From Paralichthys olivaceus (Eukaryota > Chordata > Actinopteri > Pleuronectiformes > Paralichthyidae), in NCBI RefSeq assembly GCF_024713975.1, contig NC_091093.1:18659501-18723500 (forward strand): a stretch of 64,000 nt of DNA, written 5' to 3'. The position numbers were made by a program, and so were the translations under genes. Under the pieces are notes generated by a model. The model made no database searches. It saw nothing but the letters and a program-made list of their open reading frames with translations, and had not been told where the DNA came from. How positions within the stretch are numbered: the stretch's first letter is position 1; each line of letters begins with the position of its first letter. Below, piece by piece: positions 24,555 to 42,200 of this stretch.

Positions 24555-24560
24555 TTTATT
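24555..24560 (-). terminator. ampd3: Candidate polyA signal of ampd3
   Basis: tttatt on the plus strand reads AATAAA on the minus strand, 113 bases past the ampd3 stop. If used, the ampd3 transcript would end inside the lyve1 3' UTR. A second minus-strand AATAAA lies near 24128. Confidence 0.4.
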
Positions 24561-24606
24561 ATTATTATTATTTAACCATCACAGTCACTAAATGGCACTT
24601 TTTAAA

Positions 24607-24612
24607 AATAAA
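24607..24612 (+). terminator. lyve1: Candidate polyA signal of lyve1
   Basis: AATAAA in aaaaataaagctt, about 610 bases after the lyve1 stop and only 61 bases before the ampd3 stop codon on the other strand. Confidence 0.5.
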
Positions 24613-24672
24613 GCTTAATGGTGATAAGTTCAAGCTCAGCATGCGTAGACTCTGTCTAATGTGATGTCTGTT

Positions 24673-29940
<5,268 letters not shown>

Positions 29941-32569
29941 ATGGACTCAAGTGAAATTAAAGCACTGCAGTTGTTGCAGATGTTCTGCTACAGGGTACGT
30001 TCTGAAAACATTAAATTATTATAAAATTATTATAATTATTATTCGCCAATTTACATCCACTGCAAATTCATGTATTATATTTTATCCTTATTTTATTATC
30101 TAGTTTCATTATTGTCAGTACTTATGTTTTCCTGTTTGCTGTTTTTTCAATCTTGGGTCTATTTTCTTTTTAAAAAGTCACTTCTGTTCTGAAAGATGCC
30201 ACAACAATATGGTTATTATTAGCAAATGACTGTAATGTGATACTGTTATGGAAACGTTAGCTGGTCCAGTGGAATATTTAAATGGATTACCACCATACTT
30301 ACGCTAATACCCTTTTAAATTTTGCAATGACATTTTGAATGCAGGAATGTTAATCTTCCTGAGCTATTATCACTGCTCCTCATAATACAGTACAATTTCA
30401 GTACTGCAGCCTGTTGACAGCATGTCATTTTGGAAACACTGCATCAGTTTACAGTTATTCACCAGACGCAGACCTTTATACTGCAGCAGGGCTGCCATAC
30501 AGAGAACTGTTTATTTCTGCTATGAGATAACCTGGCTGAACTGACAGTGTCTTGTTGACATCCTGAGTGATACAGGATGCAGTGTTGGTCAGTGGAGTGC
30601 AGGTGCAACAACAGAGAAAGGCCTGCATGGTCCGTGGTGTCATGTCAGCCAATGTTCCACTCTACTTCCAGGAAGCTTATCATTCCGAACACACAACACT
30701 GGCCTGACAACAGCTGTGTGCATCAGCGCTGCTATGGAGCTTAATGGCACAACACACTGTGAAAAGGGATAGGCTCATAGATTGGTATTGATCTGGAGAC
30801 GATGGCCTTTTGAATAATTAGCTGTCCGCTCATCATACATAGGCTACAAACACTGTCTTATTCCTATAGGTGCAAAGAAAACACACAGTCAGTGTGACAG
30901 CGCCATCCCATGGCAAGGTTAGGAACTCCATTTTTTGTTTTTGATTGTTGTTTGTGTTTTTGTTTGATTGTTTTGCTTTACCACAAAACAATAGAACAAA
31001 ACAATTTCATTGCATTAATTCAGCAAAAAACACAAAACCTTTATAATCACATTCATCTCAAATCTGTTACACAATGAAATGAAGTGGACGACCATGTTGT
31101 GACCTAACTGATACGATTGGGTCTTGGAAATTAGCAGTACTTCAATTTTAACAATTGAGTAACTGTAGTAGTTTTACATCTTGATAGTAAAATGTATTTT
31201 AAACCCACACAATAACTAGCCTGTTAGCTAACACAGTACACTGTCATATAACATTAGCATCATGCTGAAATGATCATTTTACTGTCCCTTTCTATCTAGA
31301 TATCTTGTTCTATAGTATCCATGTCCTTCTTTTCTTTTTTCTTTTCTTTTGTCATAACTGACAGTGAACTGAACATGGCTGTTGGTCACTAGAAATACAC
31401 TTGTAGACATCAGCTAGGACTCTGGGAAGTTGTTTCAAACATCTTTCTGACATTTAATGGACAAAAAAAAAAAGTTAAACTTAACTGCTGATTTCCTTTT
31501 TTGTCGAAAGCTTAACTTGAGTTCCTAACTATTGTGCCTTTATCTTCCATAACATTTTCCCACTGTGTCTCTCATGAGGTCTAAGCTTACCTTCACTCGC
31601 AGTCATATCTGGGGATGTTGTCCTCTCAGGTCGGACTCAGTGAAGCACTCTACAGATGATACCTCGACTAGGGTCACACTCAGTCAATCTATGAATCTAC
31701 GGTGGTGCACAACCACACGTTTTGTTTTCCTGACTGCCCATCTCCGTCTCTATTTAAGGAGTCAGTGGCATCATGTTGACAGAGCTTCTAAAACTGGCTG
31801 TCAACAAAGAGAGGGTCTCACTCAGAGGAGAAGGAGCCTGCTGCCCTATCACATCATAAACACTCGTGCACTCTGTTGTTCACTATGGCATGTACTTAAT
31901 GCACAGTGTGCACACTTAGACAGGACTAAGCATTACTTCTCTGGCAAGGAGGCAACACAACCACATCTTTGGCGAAGTTATTCTCCTCAGTCAGTAAGAC
32001 ACAACCTGCTGGGATTTTAATCAGTGTTTCCCCATTTATCACTGTTCTCTCGTGTATTAGCATCATATCACATTTGGTCTTTGTTTAGTGTATATAACAT
32101 TTGCATAATTTGTTAATACTATCTGAGTGTCAGTTATTCCTAATCAAGTGCCCAGACTGACGATTTGTTAGTTTTTGTAGTCGGGTTCCTTGAAGTATAT
32201 AATATTGCAGAGTGTGATAAGACACATGCACCAGAATGAATTTTCTAGAAAAAGCTATATTCATGGTTTTACCTCTTGTAACACATGTGGTTGTAAACAC
32301 ACGTTGACGTTTCTTCCTGTAGACTACTGCAGTTCACATCACATGTAATTATTAATTGTTTTATAATGCTTCTGATCTCTAATGTTTTTAAAGAGATAAT
32401 ATTTTAGAAACTAGCATGGCACTCAGTAACAGCAATCAAGCTGCGACAAGTTTCACACACACTCATAAATATCATGTCCCCTATGTGTTGCTCATTTGTT
32501 AAAACAGAATCCATGAATATTCCCCAGGGAAACTTCTGAAAAACTCTCTATCTCACAATGATTTAAAAA

Positions 32570-32725
32570 AGGGGGACAACAGAAATCTGCAATCCACGCC
32601 CTGATCTTGATCTGCACCAAAAGATTTGTAAATATCTTTTTCTGGCCCATACCACATTATTTCATTAAGTTTTGTCAAAATCCATTCAGTTGTCTTTGTG
32701 TCATCATAACAATATAATGCTTCCT
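32570..32725 (-). repeat. Dispersed fish repeat, reverse copy
   Basis: Recognisable blocks: ctgatcttgatctgcaccaa, ctggcccataccacat and caaaatccattcagttgtct. They are the reverse-complement counterpart of the element at 33950-34095 (holding blocks such as aaaaactacaggaca and gaaagttggtggaaggatg). It is common interspersed DNA in fish; I cannot assign the class from sequence alone. Confidence 0.6.
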
Positions 32726-33949
32726 GATCTCACCCAACCCCTGCAGGATGATCAATCAATCCTCAATTATAAAAATGCCTTTGAGTCCGAATTAGCACCT
32801 TAATGACACAGAAGATGAAAGATTTTATCCATCATTGCAGGAGCCTCTCTCTCATTGATTGAGTGTCTGGTTTAGGAAGCATCAGATCTGAGGACTGGAA
32901 ACTGTGTTAAAGTGCAGCTCTGCAGAAAGAATTATTAGACACTAATGTGGGGAGTAGCTTAATGGTGCTCACTCTGCACTGTGCTAATGTGGGTGTGTGT
33001 CTGTGAGTCTGCACAAATGGAAGCACTGGGTTGACTGTATATCATCATCCACAGTGTCATCACTCATTATTTCCCATTTGTTTTTTAAGTTACTGGACTC
33101 ATAGACCCACACTGTGCTGTCTTTATCTTTTTCTTGTTTTGGCTTTTCTCAGACACCTCACTGTCAGTGCCCCTTCTTTGGCTCTTTGACAAAGTCATTT
33201 CTAAGAGGGAGGTCAACAGCACAAGGGGAAGCCATTTACCACATTACAGAGTGATAGTGAGGGACAGAGAGAGGGCGAGTAGAGAAGCTCACTCTTCAAA
33301 GGAAACGAATCTCCTCTTCTCATTTTTCTCTGTGGATCAGGTCTGGAAAAGAACGACACACAGAGGAAGTGCACTCACCCATCGATGCAAAGCAGCCTCC
33401 ATTACAGCTAATCTTTATCAAATACATTTCGAGTAAGATGTTATTGCACTAATGGATGGGTTTGGATACAGATGCATACAGACCAGATAGCATTTGAAGT
33501 TTCACATACAGAATAACTATAAATCAAGACTTTTTAAAATGAAATTTGAAAACATGCAATATAAGTGATCATCAATGGTCTTCAGCTAATAAGACAAATA
33601 ATTCCACTCACCTTGTCAGGCCCTGCTGTCTCTGAAGTGTTTAAAAACTGTGCACAATCTGCCTCAGAGAAACATCGAAGTCATGCTGTGCATTTGTTGT
33701 GGCCAGAGTATATGATATCTCATCCTCCACCCTGCAGTGCTCACTCCATCCTTAACTCCTTCATTGCTGCAGCTTATCATAAGAACATCAGCTGAACAAA
33801 CTCAGAGCTCTGCCATCCTGGTGCTTTAACAAAAAAACTAATGGAAATGCTGGATTTTGTGTTCAGGTTAATGTGGAATATCAATGTTTTCCCGTTTTTT
33901 CTCGATTCTTTCTTGGAGACTAATAATATTGTTGATGTTTTTATTCATA

Positions 33950-34095
33950 ACCGCCAAGGGGGTTGTGTTTTCACCCCTGTCTGTTGGTTTGTGAGCACTA
34001 TTATGCAAAAACTACAGGACAGATTATTATGAAAGTTGGTGGAAGGATGCAGCATGGCTGAAATAAAATTTTAGTGGGGATCGAGATCAGTGGGG
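33950..34095 (+). repeat. Dispersed fish repeat, forward copy
   Basis: Blocks ttttcacccctgtctgttgg, caaaaactacaggacagatt and gaaagttggtggaaggatg followed by gcatggctgaa. This is the same family as 32570-32725, inverted, about 1.3 kb apart. Confidence 0.6.
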
Positions 34096-34599
34096 AGAGC
34101 CAGGAAGTTTTTTTCACTTTCTTTAAGTTCTTGGGATAGGGCATTTTTTTACCTTTTCACTGATTTCCCAGGGGCTTAAACACCCTGCTCTCTCTTAATT
34201 TACGACAGAGAGCAATACATTTACCTTGACTCACTGCATCACGGAGTAAATGTCCGTGTTGTGTGTAAGTTGCAATGAGAAAAATACTCAAACCTCCACA
34301 TCAGTCTCTGGGCAGACTCTCATGCACTGATACCCTCCCAGTGCAGAATGATCCACCTTGCAGCACAGTATGTGTGAACTCTTCACTCTGCCTCAGGACC
34401 CAGATTTACTGATGTAGTAATAAGCAGCAGGGGGCACACAGGCCCTGATTTAGCCTGACAGTGTTCAAGATTATAAAGCTAATCCTCTCAGCTCAGGTTA
34501 TCAGGATACTTTTAGAGCTGGCTTTCGAGGACTGACTCCTTGGCCTGGGCCTGTATCATTTTGATTGACAGCAGTGTTGTCGGGCTGATCATTCATCTG

Positions 34600-34662
34600 C
34601 CTCTCTCCTCCTCTCCTCTCTTCCCTCCTCTTTTCTCCTCTCCTCACTTCTCCTCTCCTCTG
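34600..34662. repeat. Polypyrimidine (CT/CCT) tract
   Basis: Over 60 bases of almost pure C/T made of ctcct and ctctc units, interrupted by a single A (cacttc). The opposite strand gives a spurious Arg/Glu-rich open frame. Confidence 0.8.
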
Positions 34663-36712
34663 TAGACACAGTATCAATGACCAGTGCCACATAGTGTAAA
34701 AAGTTGATCTTAGTAATATCTGGGTTAGTTATTTTCCTGTGGCTTCAGACAGTTTCTGGAGTCGACCAGCTGGAGAGTCGGGTCCTTAAATAATATTATC
34801 TGAACCGAAAGTGGAAAGAATAAGACTCGGTGTTAGCATGAAGCAAGTCCTGCAAACTGGGTATTATTGTTTACCAGTTGACCTACATGGATCTGTTTCT
34901 TGATGTCATCATCACGTCACTCACTGATTGGCTTACTGAAGGAGTGACATGTTCAAACAGTTGGAGTAGAGTACACTCAGTGGGCCAGATCTAGATCAGT
35001 CTATTCTTAGATAGCTCTTACTGTGATACAAAACACTGTTAATCTTCTTTTTTTTTACTGTGACTGTTTTGTATAGAAACTCATTCAAAATGTAGAAATA
35101 GAAGTAAGTGAATCTGCCACCAGATGGCATATTTGCTTTGTTTTAGTTTCTTGACAGTGTTTGTGAATGGCCTCATTCAGTCATTTGTTGGGCAGGTGTT
35201 GTGTTGTTGACATAGGTACAGTACATTGTGCTAATTTAATTTAGCTGTAAGCTTCTTCAGGATTAGATAAATACAAATGCAAATAAAGGACACCCCAAAA
35301 TAGATATTATATTTAAGTGATATTGGAAGCATAGATTCATTGATGCAAAAGTAAATAGGGCTAACATCCTGCTTTTATATGTATGTTGCACTTAATTTAT
35401 TTTACTTTATTGGGATGATAATCCTACTGTCAGCTGACAGTTTTGTATGATACTCATATAATATGATATGATATATGTATATATAATTTAAGGAATAGTC
35501 ATAAATCACTTATACTCGCTTATTACTGTTCCCACTTGATTTGAATTCATCTGTCAGGTCTAATTGACCAAATCATACCGAGGAATACCAAAAATCCCCA
35601 ATTTTGGTTTTACTCATCTGCTTTCACTATGATTGAGAGCATTTAGTTTAATTACGTTAATTAAGTTTTCTGCAATTGGCTTTTTCGGTGAAGTAAAACA
35701 AAAGCACAACCTGTCTCCAGCCAATGTTTCTTATGGCTAATAATAAAGACTTTAATGAGTTGTGAAGGGCTGTAGGCCCTTTAAAATAATATCAGCTTTT
35801 TCAGTCAAAGGCTACTCTTTCATTTTCCCTATAATTTATTTATTTGTAGTTTCTTAGTTGCTTCCAAGAAAAGTCATGTAATTGGCAATGGAACTCTTCC
35901 TCTAAGTATCTGTTCAGTTTCACTTCATACGATTCGAATTCCTGACTTGATCTATTGTAATAAAACTGTACATGTGAATTTTTATAGCAGAGAATGTGCA
36001 GAGCTGGAGGATGAGGTGCCACATTTTCAACATCTGGACGATCTGCAGTGGGTCCTCATGGTCCATCTCTCGGTGTAGTGATCACGCCACATTTATCCCT
36101 GCTACAACCTTTCCTAACCGACAAGTGCACATGTTGACCCTTTGCATTCTAATCTGTGATGTATACATATATGTGTGTCCTAGCTCTGTGAAACAAGGGG
36201 TGATAATGTGTCAAGGGAAAGACATCTGCAGCCTCTCAGTGCTGTTCAGTCTCGGGGGTCTGCGTGAATGTGAAGGTCAGAGCTTCGTTTGGAACAGTTC
36301 TAGCGATGCACTCGCAGGAATGTTGGACCGGAACCCCCTGCATCGGCCTTCTCATGTCCCAATCATCTAGCATTGAACACAGATGGAGCTAAAGCCTCAG
36401 CCTCCTCTGATGGCTTTAGGGCTGCTCTGTGGTGCGGGGTGAGCCAACAAATATGAGCTTAACCAAGCAGGAATGTTGCCTGGCACCCTGTCTGCCCTTT
36501 TTTTTTTTGTTGTTGATGGGACGAGGGGGCGTCATAACTAGGGGAATGTAGCAAGAGGAGGGGAGGCTCTAATGAGACCCTATAATCACTTAACAGAGAC
36601 CAGGTGCTCTGTGTCTGTGCAGCACCACTCTCCAGACAATAGAATGTCACTTTCAGTTTACAAGAGCCACGAGCAAAGGTCCGGACAAGGTCTAGATTTT
36701 GTATGCAAAAAG

Positions 36713-36718
36713 TTTATT
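36713..36718 (-). terminator. adm: polyA signal of adm
   Basis: tttatt on the plus strand (AATAAA on the minus strand), about 940 bases past the adm stop. The span between is AT-rich, as expected for an unstable, AU-rich 3' UTR. Confidence 0.6.
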
Positions 36719-37657
36719 GAATGACAACGGTATTGCTTTGACACAAATAAAATAGAACACATTTACAAATATATATAAAAAAGATTTCCTATTACCACAG
36801 TTTGCAAAAGGATAATGACAAATAGCTACAATGCCCATATATATTTCTTCCTGTACAAAAATAGTTCTATCTGCATAAGTACTTTAATGTAACCTCTATA
36901 TAATATTTTAAATAAAGGAATTCATATATACATATACCTGCAATAAAAACAAATATAGATTGCACGTGTTTTTGTACAAACAATAACAATTTCAAGTATA
37001 TTTCAATCCATCATGGATTGGCACATATATCTCACAGAATCTAAGGCATTTTCCATTATACAGTGTCCAAAACTTGATATAAACCGATAGCTTCAGAGCT
37101 CTGTAGCCTATCATCCGGTTTGGCATATTATGATGAAGATGTCTTTTCCTGATGATTCATTTGACCCTAAGTCCAAATGGAAAAGTGCAGACAAGAACTG
37201 ACAGTTTGGAACATGTTGGTTTAATCCTTAGAGGATAGCACTTATACAAGTCCTGGCCTTGAGGAATAAGTGTGTAAAGTCCCAGAATGTTAGAAGAGAG
37301 TTCCCTCTTTAAGCCAGAGGATGTGTGTGCACTTTGCCAGGTATCAGCACTCTTCCTTTCCCTCTGCCAAGCAGAGAGCAGCACCTGTAGTTTTCTCCAC
37401 GCTGTGCCATCCAGTGTCTGTGAGCTTGCTGCAGCTGTTTGCACGCTCTACATCGCTGAGCTGCGAGGCTCAGCCCTGAGAGGAACTCACTGCAGCCAGT
37501 CTTTGCTCGGACTCAGTCCTCATGCCTGGAAAAAATGTGCTGGAGAATACTTGGCAAGAGTCTGAGGCATTTCAAGAATTTTAGAACAGAGCAGAGAGGA
37601 CACTGACTCTCTGCTACTGCCTTGCTTGTGTTCCCAACTCGTCTTGCAAAGTCCCGC
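36719..37657 (-). other. adm: adm 3' UTR
   Basis: Between the stop and the AATAAA at 36713. It is AT-rich with several taaat/atttaaa motifs (AUUUA in the transcript) at 36900-36960. AU-rich elements of this type mark short-lived mRNAs, consistent with adm being an inducible gene; the extent of the UTR is inferred. Confidence 0.55.
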
Positions 37658-38438
37658 TCATGTTCGTTTGAGGAGAGCCATAAGCTTGTGAACCTGCGAG
37701 TCAGTTATTCTCCACTGGGGCCTCAGCTTGTCCTGCTCTTGTCTCTGTGAGAGTATTTGCGCTGGGAGAGATCGACGCCTGCGGCCGTATCCCTGCGGGC
37801 TGATCTTGTCAACAGGGGCACTCCCGATCTTCAACTTGTTATTGAGCTGATGCAGGCGGTGGGCCAGGTCGTGCACTGTGCAGGTGCCCAGTGAACAACC
37901 TTGTCTTCTTGACTGGCTGGATGAGTTTTTCGACCTCTTGGTTCGGACACTGATGTCAGTGCTGGAGGACAGAGGAAGAGACAAGAGGACGTTAATCTCT
38001 GCTGCTCATTCCTGAGATGTGCATTCTCTACTCAAATATTGCAGAAGGAGTAAACATTTAAATGAGAAAAGATGTTTTTCAGGACGGCATGGTTTGTGTC
38101 TCACCTGGAATGTGGCAGCAAGGTATCCCTGATATCTTCTGGTCTGACTAAGTGCTCAGCCTCTGCTGTCTTCTCCACTGATACACTGTCAAGATCCCGT
38201 CTCAGTCTGCTCTCCAGCCATATGCTTAGCCTGGAAGAGGAGGGGAAAAAGGTCCATCAGTCTCAGGTAGATAATCCAGTACACAGGTATCACATCTAGT
38301 ATCACATGAAAACATATTTCATTATTTGAATTGAATGACTCACCTTTTTTTCAACTGTGAATTCACTTCAAGTTCCACACAGTGTGCTACTGTCGCCAGA
38401 AGGCAGCAATAGAGGAAGGACTGGAAGATCACTTTCAT
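37658..38438 (-). CDS. adm: adm, preproadrenomedullin, 174 aa
   Basis: Precursor of the vasodilator peptide adrenomedullin, secreted and acting through CLR/RAMP receptors. Coding exons: 38344-38438, 38105-38230, 37658-37961; the phases join into 174 codons plus TGA (human 185 aa). A signal peptide (KVIFQSFLYCCLLATVAHC) comes first. A PAMP-like segment follows (VNSQLKKRLSIWLESRLRR), then an acidic spacer and a furin-type site RTKR. The mature hormone has the six-residue ring CSLGTC, then TVHDLAHRLHQLNNKL and the end SPQGY-G-RRRR, where Gly donates the C-terminal amide. The ring and the amidated Tyr are the hallmarks of the family. Position between ampd3 and sbf2 marks it as adm1 and not adm2 or adm5. 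Confidence 0.95.
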
Positions 38439-39039
38439 TTTGGCTTCTATGGAGACAAGAGAAAAACATTTTTTGGTTAATTATCTTTGCAATGAATTAA
38501 TATTTAACTGCATGAATTTCCTCCTGTCCCCCTGTGCATGTACAACTCGCTCATACAGTTGTCCCTCAAGTGCCACACTGAGATACTTGCTTACACAAGA
38601 GTCCAAAAGCCAAGTTATTTGCACTTATCATTCATTTATTTAAAAAGTTAAGCTAAGGTCAGCTTTTGCTCGGTTAAGTAAACCTACAACTATCCTTTGG
38701 GCCTCTGGCCAACAGCACGAAGGACACTGTCTACCAATGAGGGGTTCAAAATAGGCTCTGCTCACAAGTTAAACAGAACCTGAAATGCAAGTCAACTCAG
38801 TCACTGCATTAAACAGAACAATAATACTTGATAAACTGGCTCTGTTGGATGCTTTACACTTTGAGGACAATTCCTTTACAGTCCCACAAATTAGGACCTG
38901 AACTGCTTATATAAGCAGACAGATAACCTGTCCTTGTCCCTACACTTGTGCCCTGACCTCATAAAAGCAAAGATAAAGCCATCAGCTTTGTGCAGAGCAA
39001 ATCACAAATAAAATCTCCTTGAAAAGAAAGTGCCCGTAC

Positions 39040-39172
39040 CTGTAGCTCCTCTGTTAGTTCAGTTGAATGGTGAAGCTCTTCTTGTAGAATCAGCTGTAAA
39101 AAGTACTCCACAGGTTTCTTGAAATTGCCTCTGGTTCTGTTCTGTAAGGCAGCTGTGTCACTCTGCTAATAG
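39040..39172 (-). other. adm: adm 5' UTR leader exon
   Basis: Ends at a canonical donor on the minus strand (ctacag|gtacgg). The next exon begins at the acceptor at 38446, eight bases before the start codon. The 5' end is set by the TATA box near 39200 and is approximate. Confidence 0.6.
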
Positions 39173-39196
39173 TCTCTACACACCAGGCTGGGAGCC

Positions 39197-39202
39197 TTTA
39201 TA
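39197..39202 (-). promoter_or_regulatory. adm: TATA box of adm
   Basis: tttata on the plus strand, reading TATAAA on the minus strand in the context ctgtataaaggc. A start site about 30 bases downstream falls near 39170, just above the leader exon. GC-rich boxes (gggaggggc, cccgccctacc) lie within 70 bases upstream, as in mammalian ADM promoters, which also carry a TATA box. Confidence 0.65.
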
Positions 39203-39209
39203 CAGGAGG

Positions 39210-42200
39210 TGGGAGGGGCTCACTGACACACACTCTCTCATCCTTTCCCCCCCGCCCTACCCACCATTACCACTGCTGCTGCTGCTCATGTGGGGCAACA
39301 ACGCAACTCAGTGAAAACCCTCAGAATGAAAATCTGAAAATTTGAAAAGTAATTAATAAGTTTTAGGAAAACTGCAATGAAGTCATTTGCCCAGTTTTAA
39401 AACATTAACTTTTTAACAGCTTATTATAGATGATGCAAGAACAGCCTAGAATTATCATAAAATGTTCTTCAGAATGTGTTTAATGTTTTTTTTTATGTGT
39501 AACATATCAATGGCCATCAGTTACGTAAATCAAAAACCTTGTACATTCCCTGTACCAGAGAGTACAGTGTGTTCATGTATGGCTGCTTTCTATAGGTGCT
39601 ATTAGAAATCTAAATGATCACAGGAGAAAAGGCTCGAACATTCATCTTGTTATGTTTGTACATTAAGGTCAGTTATATATTGTTCTTTTTGTTAACTATC
39701 CCCACACTTCAACTGGCTAAGTGTATGAAGTAAAATTTAAGGAATGTTTTCTAAAGTCTGCTTTTCAGGGGCACTCCCTGACACAGTGAACTTCCATGTC
39801 AGCTTCAAAAGTACAACACATGATGAATCTGAGATGTGGAAAGAAACAAGCATTGAATAACTGATTAAATATAGTAAGTATGCACGGCTGTAAACACAAT
39901 ATACTGACTGTATTTGTTAGTACAAGGCAAATATTTGACTCGAAGCTCAGCTTACTTTATTTTTATATTTGGATAAATGAGAAGTGGAATTTTACAATGA
40001 TGAGATAATTAACTGGAGCAATAATGTGCATTAAAAAGTGAAGGATATTGGCTGCTGGTTTGTTGCTGTAAAGGATTATAGGTAATATGTCTTCACTTTG
40101 GAATTCTTACACAAGAATCTGTCAGGTGATAATGAGAGAGCTATCGAGTCTGCCCCATAGCAGACACCATCCCCTCACATATTTGACTTCATGAGATGGT
40201 CACTATAATGAGTCACTCCAAACCAGAAAGAGCAGGTTTTTCCTGTCTTACTGTGAAGATATTGTATCGCAGAGTATTGAAAACTGTTTATTCTGCAGGG
40301 CTCAAAACAACAGCTCAGTGGAGTTCATGAGGCAGATGTCGGTAACAAGCCCCGGGGGGCAGACACACAAAGAAAAAGCCATCAAATAACCCACATTGGA
40401 CGGGGTAGCAATTTTTATTTATTGCAGCTTTTATCCTACTGTCAAGTGTAGACAAAAGTTTTGTATTGTTACAATAAGATGAATTACACTTCAGAAAGAC
40501 ACACTCAGTGTATGAAATGTTGTAAAAATCAGAGAAAAACCACTTTGTTTTATCAGTGTAGAAATCCCAGAGTCAAAATTTCCATGCAGTATGGTGTAAA
40601 TTAGTAGTATTTTCTATTTTGCTGTAATGCTTTCACTTTTTGATTCAGTTTCAGTGAAGGGGAAATACGATGCCTGAGACTTTTTCAACAACACTTTCAG
40701 TTCACTTCACATTCCATTCTAAAATGCCAGCATCTTCTGATACTTATAATTTTCATTTTTTTGTTGTTTTTTTTTTCCTTAAACAAAACCTCCCTCAGTT
40801 TATTTATATCTCTTCCGTCCTCATTCCACACACAGTGTCATATTAAAAAAAACTATGAATGTCAAACACATGTGCTGTAAACCAGTGAATGTTTTGTAAG
40901 CACTTTATAATGATAATTGCCTCCAGCAGACAAGTAATGTCCTTTCCAGCATTTACAACAAGAGATTGTGAAATCACGACAACAAAATTCTGCTAATGCT
41001 TTTCGACTCCTTATATAGCAATAATTTGCTTGTCCTCCATGAAATTACGATCACCAGATGACTGACTGGCAGTATGGTACAACCTTTTAATTCAACTTTT
41101 GAGTGGGTATGAATGACTGGAAAGCTGAACAACTATTGTCGCGTGTGCCAGGAAAAGGAGGGTGTGAACATCAACAGCATTGATTGGACAGATGATTCAT
41201 ATCTGTAATAGACTGTGATGAACCTTAAGAGGTTTGTCTCCTGGAAATGTGTATTCTTCGATGTCCCACCAATTTATTTCACAATCGCACAGTGATTGTG
41301 ACTTGGTTTAACTACTGGACCATCTCAGGGAAAACTAGAAGTAAGATAGAGAAAGAAAACAGAACTAAAACAACAGCAAATACATGAGACATTAAAAAGA
41401 AGAGTAAACAGTGAAAGAAACTGCAGCAGAGATCGCCTGTTGTTTTCCTGCTAATGTTGACAGTGGGGCTAATTTGTGTGCACACTAGCTTAAGTACTGG
41501 TGCACATGTGCCATTCCCTGTGGCGGCTTTTCCTCTGCTCATAAATATTCAATGTTGTGCACAAACCGCATGAGTTTGCCCTGAGCCTCACACTCAATGT
41601 CAATGCCCCAAAACATTCAGCTTAATAGAGCAGCTTTAAAACAATGTAAATGCCTCTGACAGCACCAAGAATGCTTTGCTCTTGCTTTGCTCGCCACAAA
41701 ACAAAAAGCATTAATTGAAATTGGATTAAATATCTGACCCACTGAGTAATCCGCCCCATCAGTTTAAATCAGCCAGCTTTTTCATATTAGGCGGTGAGGG
41801 GAATGTCAGCAGTTGAAGTAATGTATAACTAACATACTAACTGCACATATGACCAGTGGTTTCCTTCCAATTAAAGCTGTTAAGCCCACAGATGAATGAA
41901 TATTAGCTCTATTGAAGTCTCCCCTAGAACAAAATCTTCCTGATAAATCTGCACCCACAGAACTTTTTATTAAGAACACTCGCCTATTAATGCAATTATC
42001 TAATCAGGTATTCAATGTGGCAGCAGTAGAACTTATTAAATCATGGTGATGCACATCAGGAGCTTCAGTTTATGTTCACATCAAACATCCGAATGTGGAA
42101 AACGTGATCCCAGTGACTTTGACCGTGGTGTGAGTGTTGGTGCCAGATGAGCTGGTTTGAGTACTTCTAAAACTGTTACTCTCTTGGGATTTAAAGGAAA

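Larger units (their letters stand above)
29941..36690. other. ampd3-adm intergenic DNA
   Basis: No coding exon supported. The two genes run in the same direction, so this span should hold the ampd3 promoter and distal elements of both. It contains two copies of one dispersed repeat in opposite orientation (about 32570 and 33950), a polypyrimidine tract near 34600 and several AT-rich stretches (30010-30100, 35430-35490). The open frames of 100-151 codons at 31565-32020 and 33134-33436 have no recognisable content. Confidence 0.5.

Noticed and set aside
31565..32020. 151-codon open frame between ampd3 and adm
   Set aside because: No domain, no family resemblance and no splice context; expected by chance in a span of this size.
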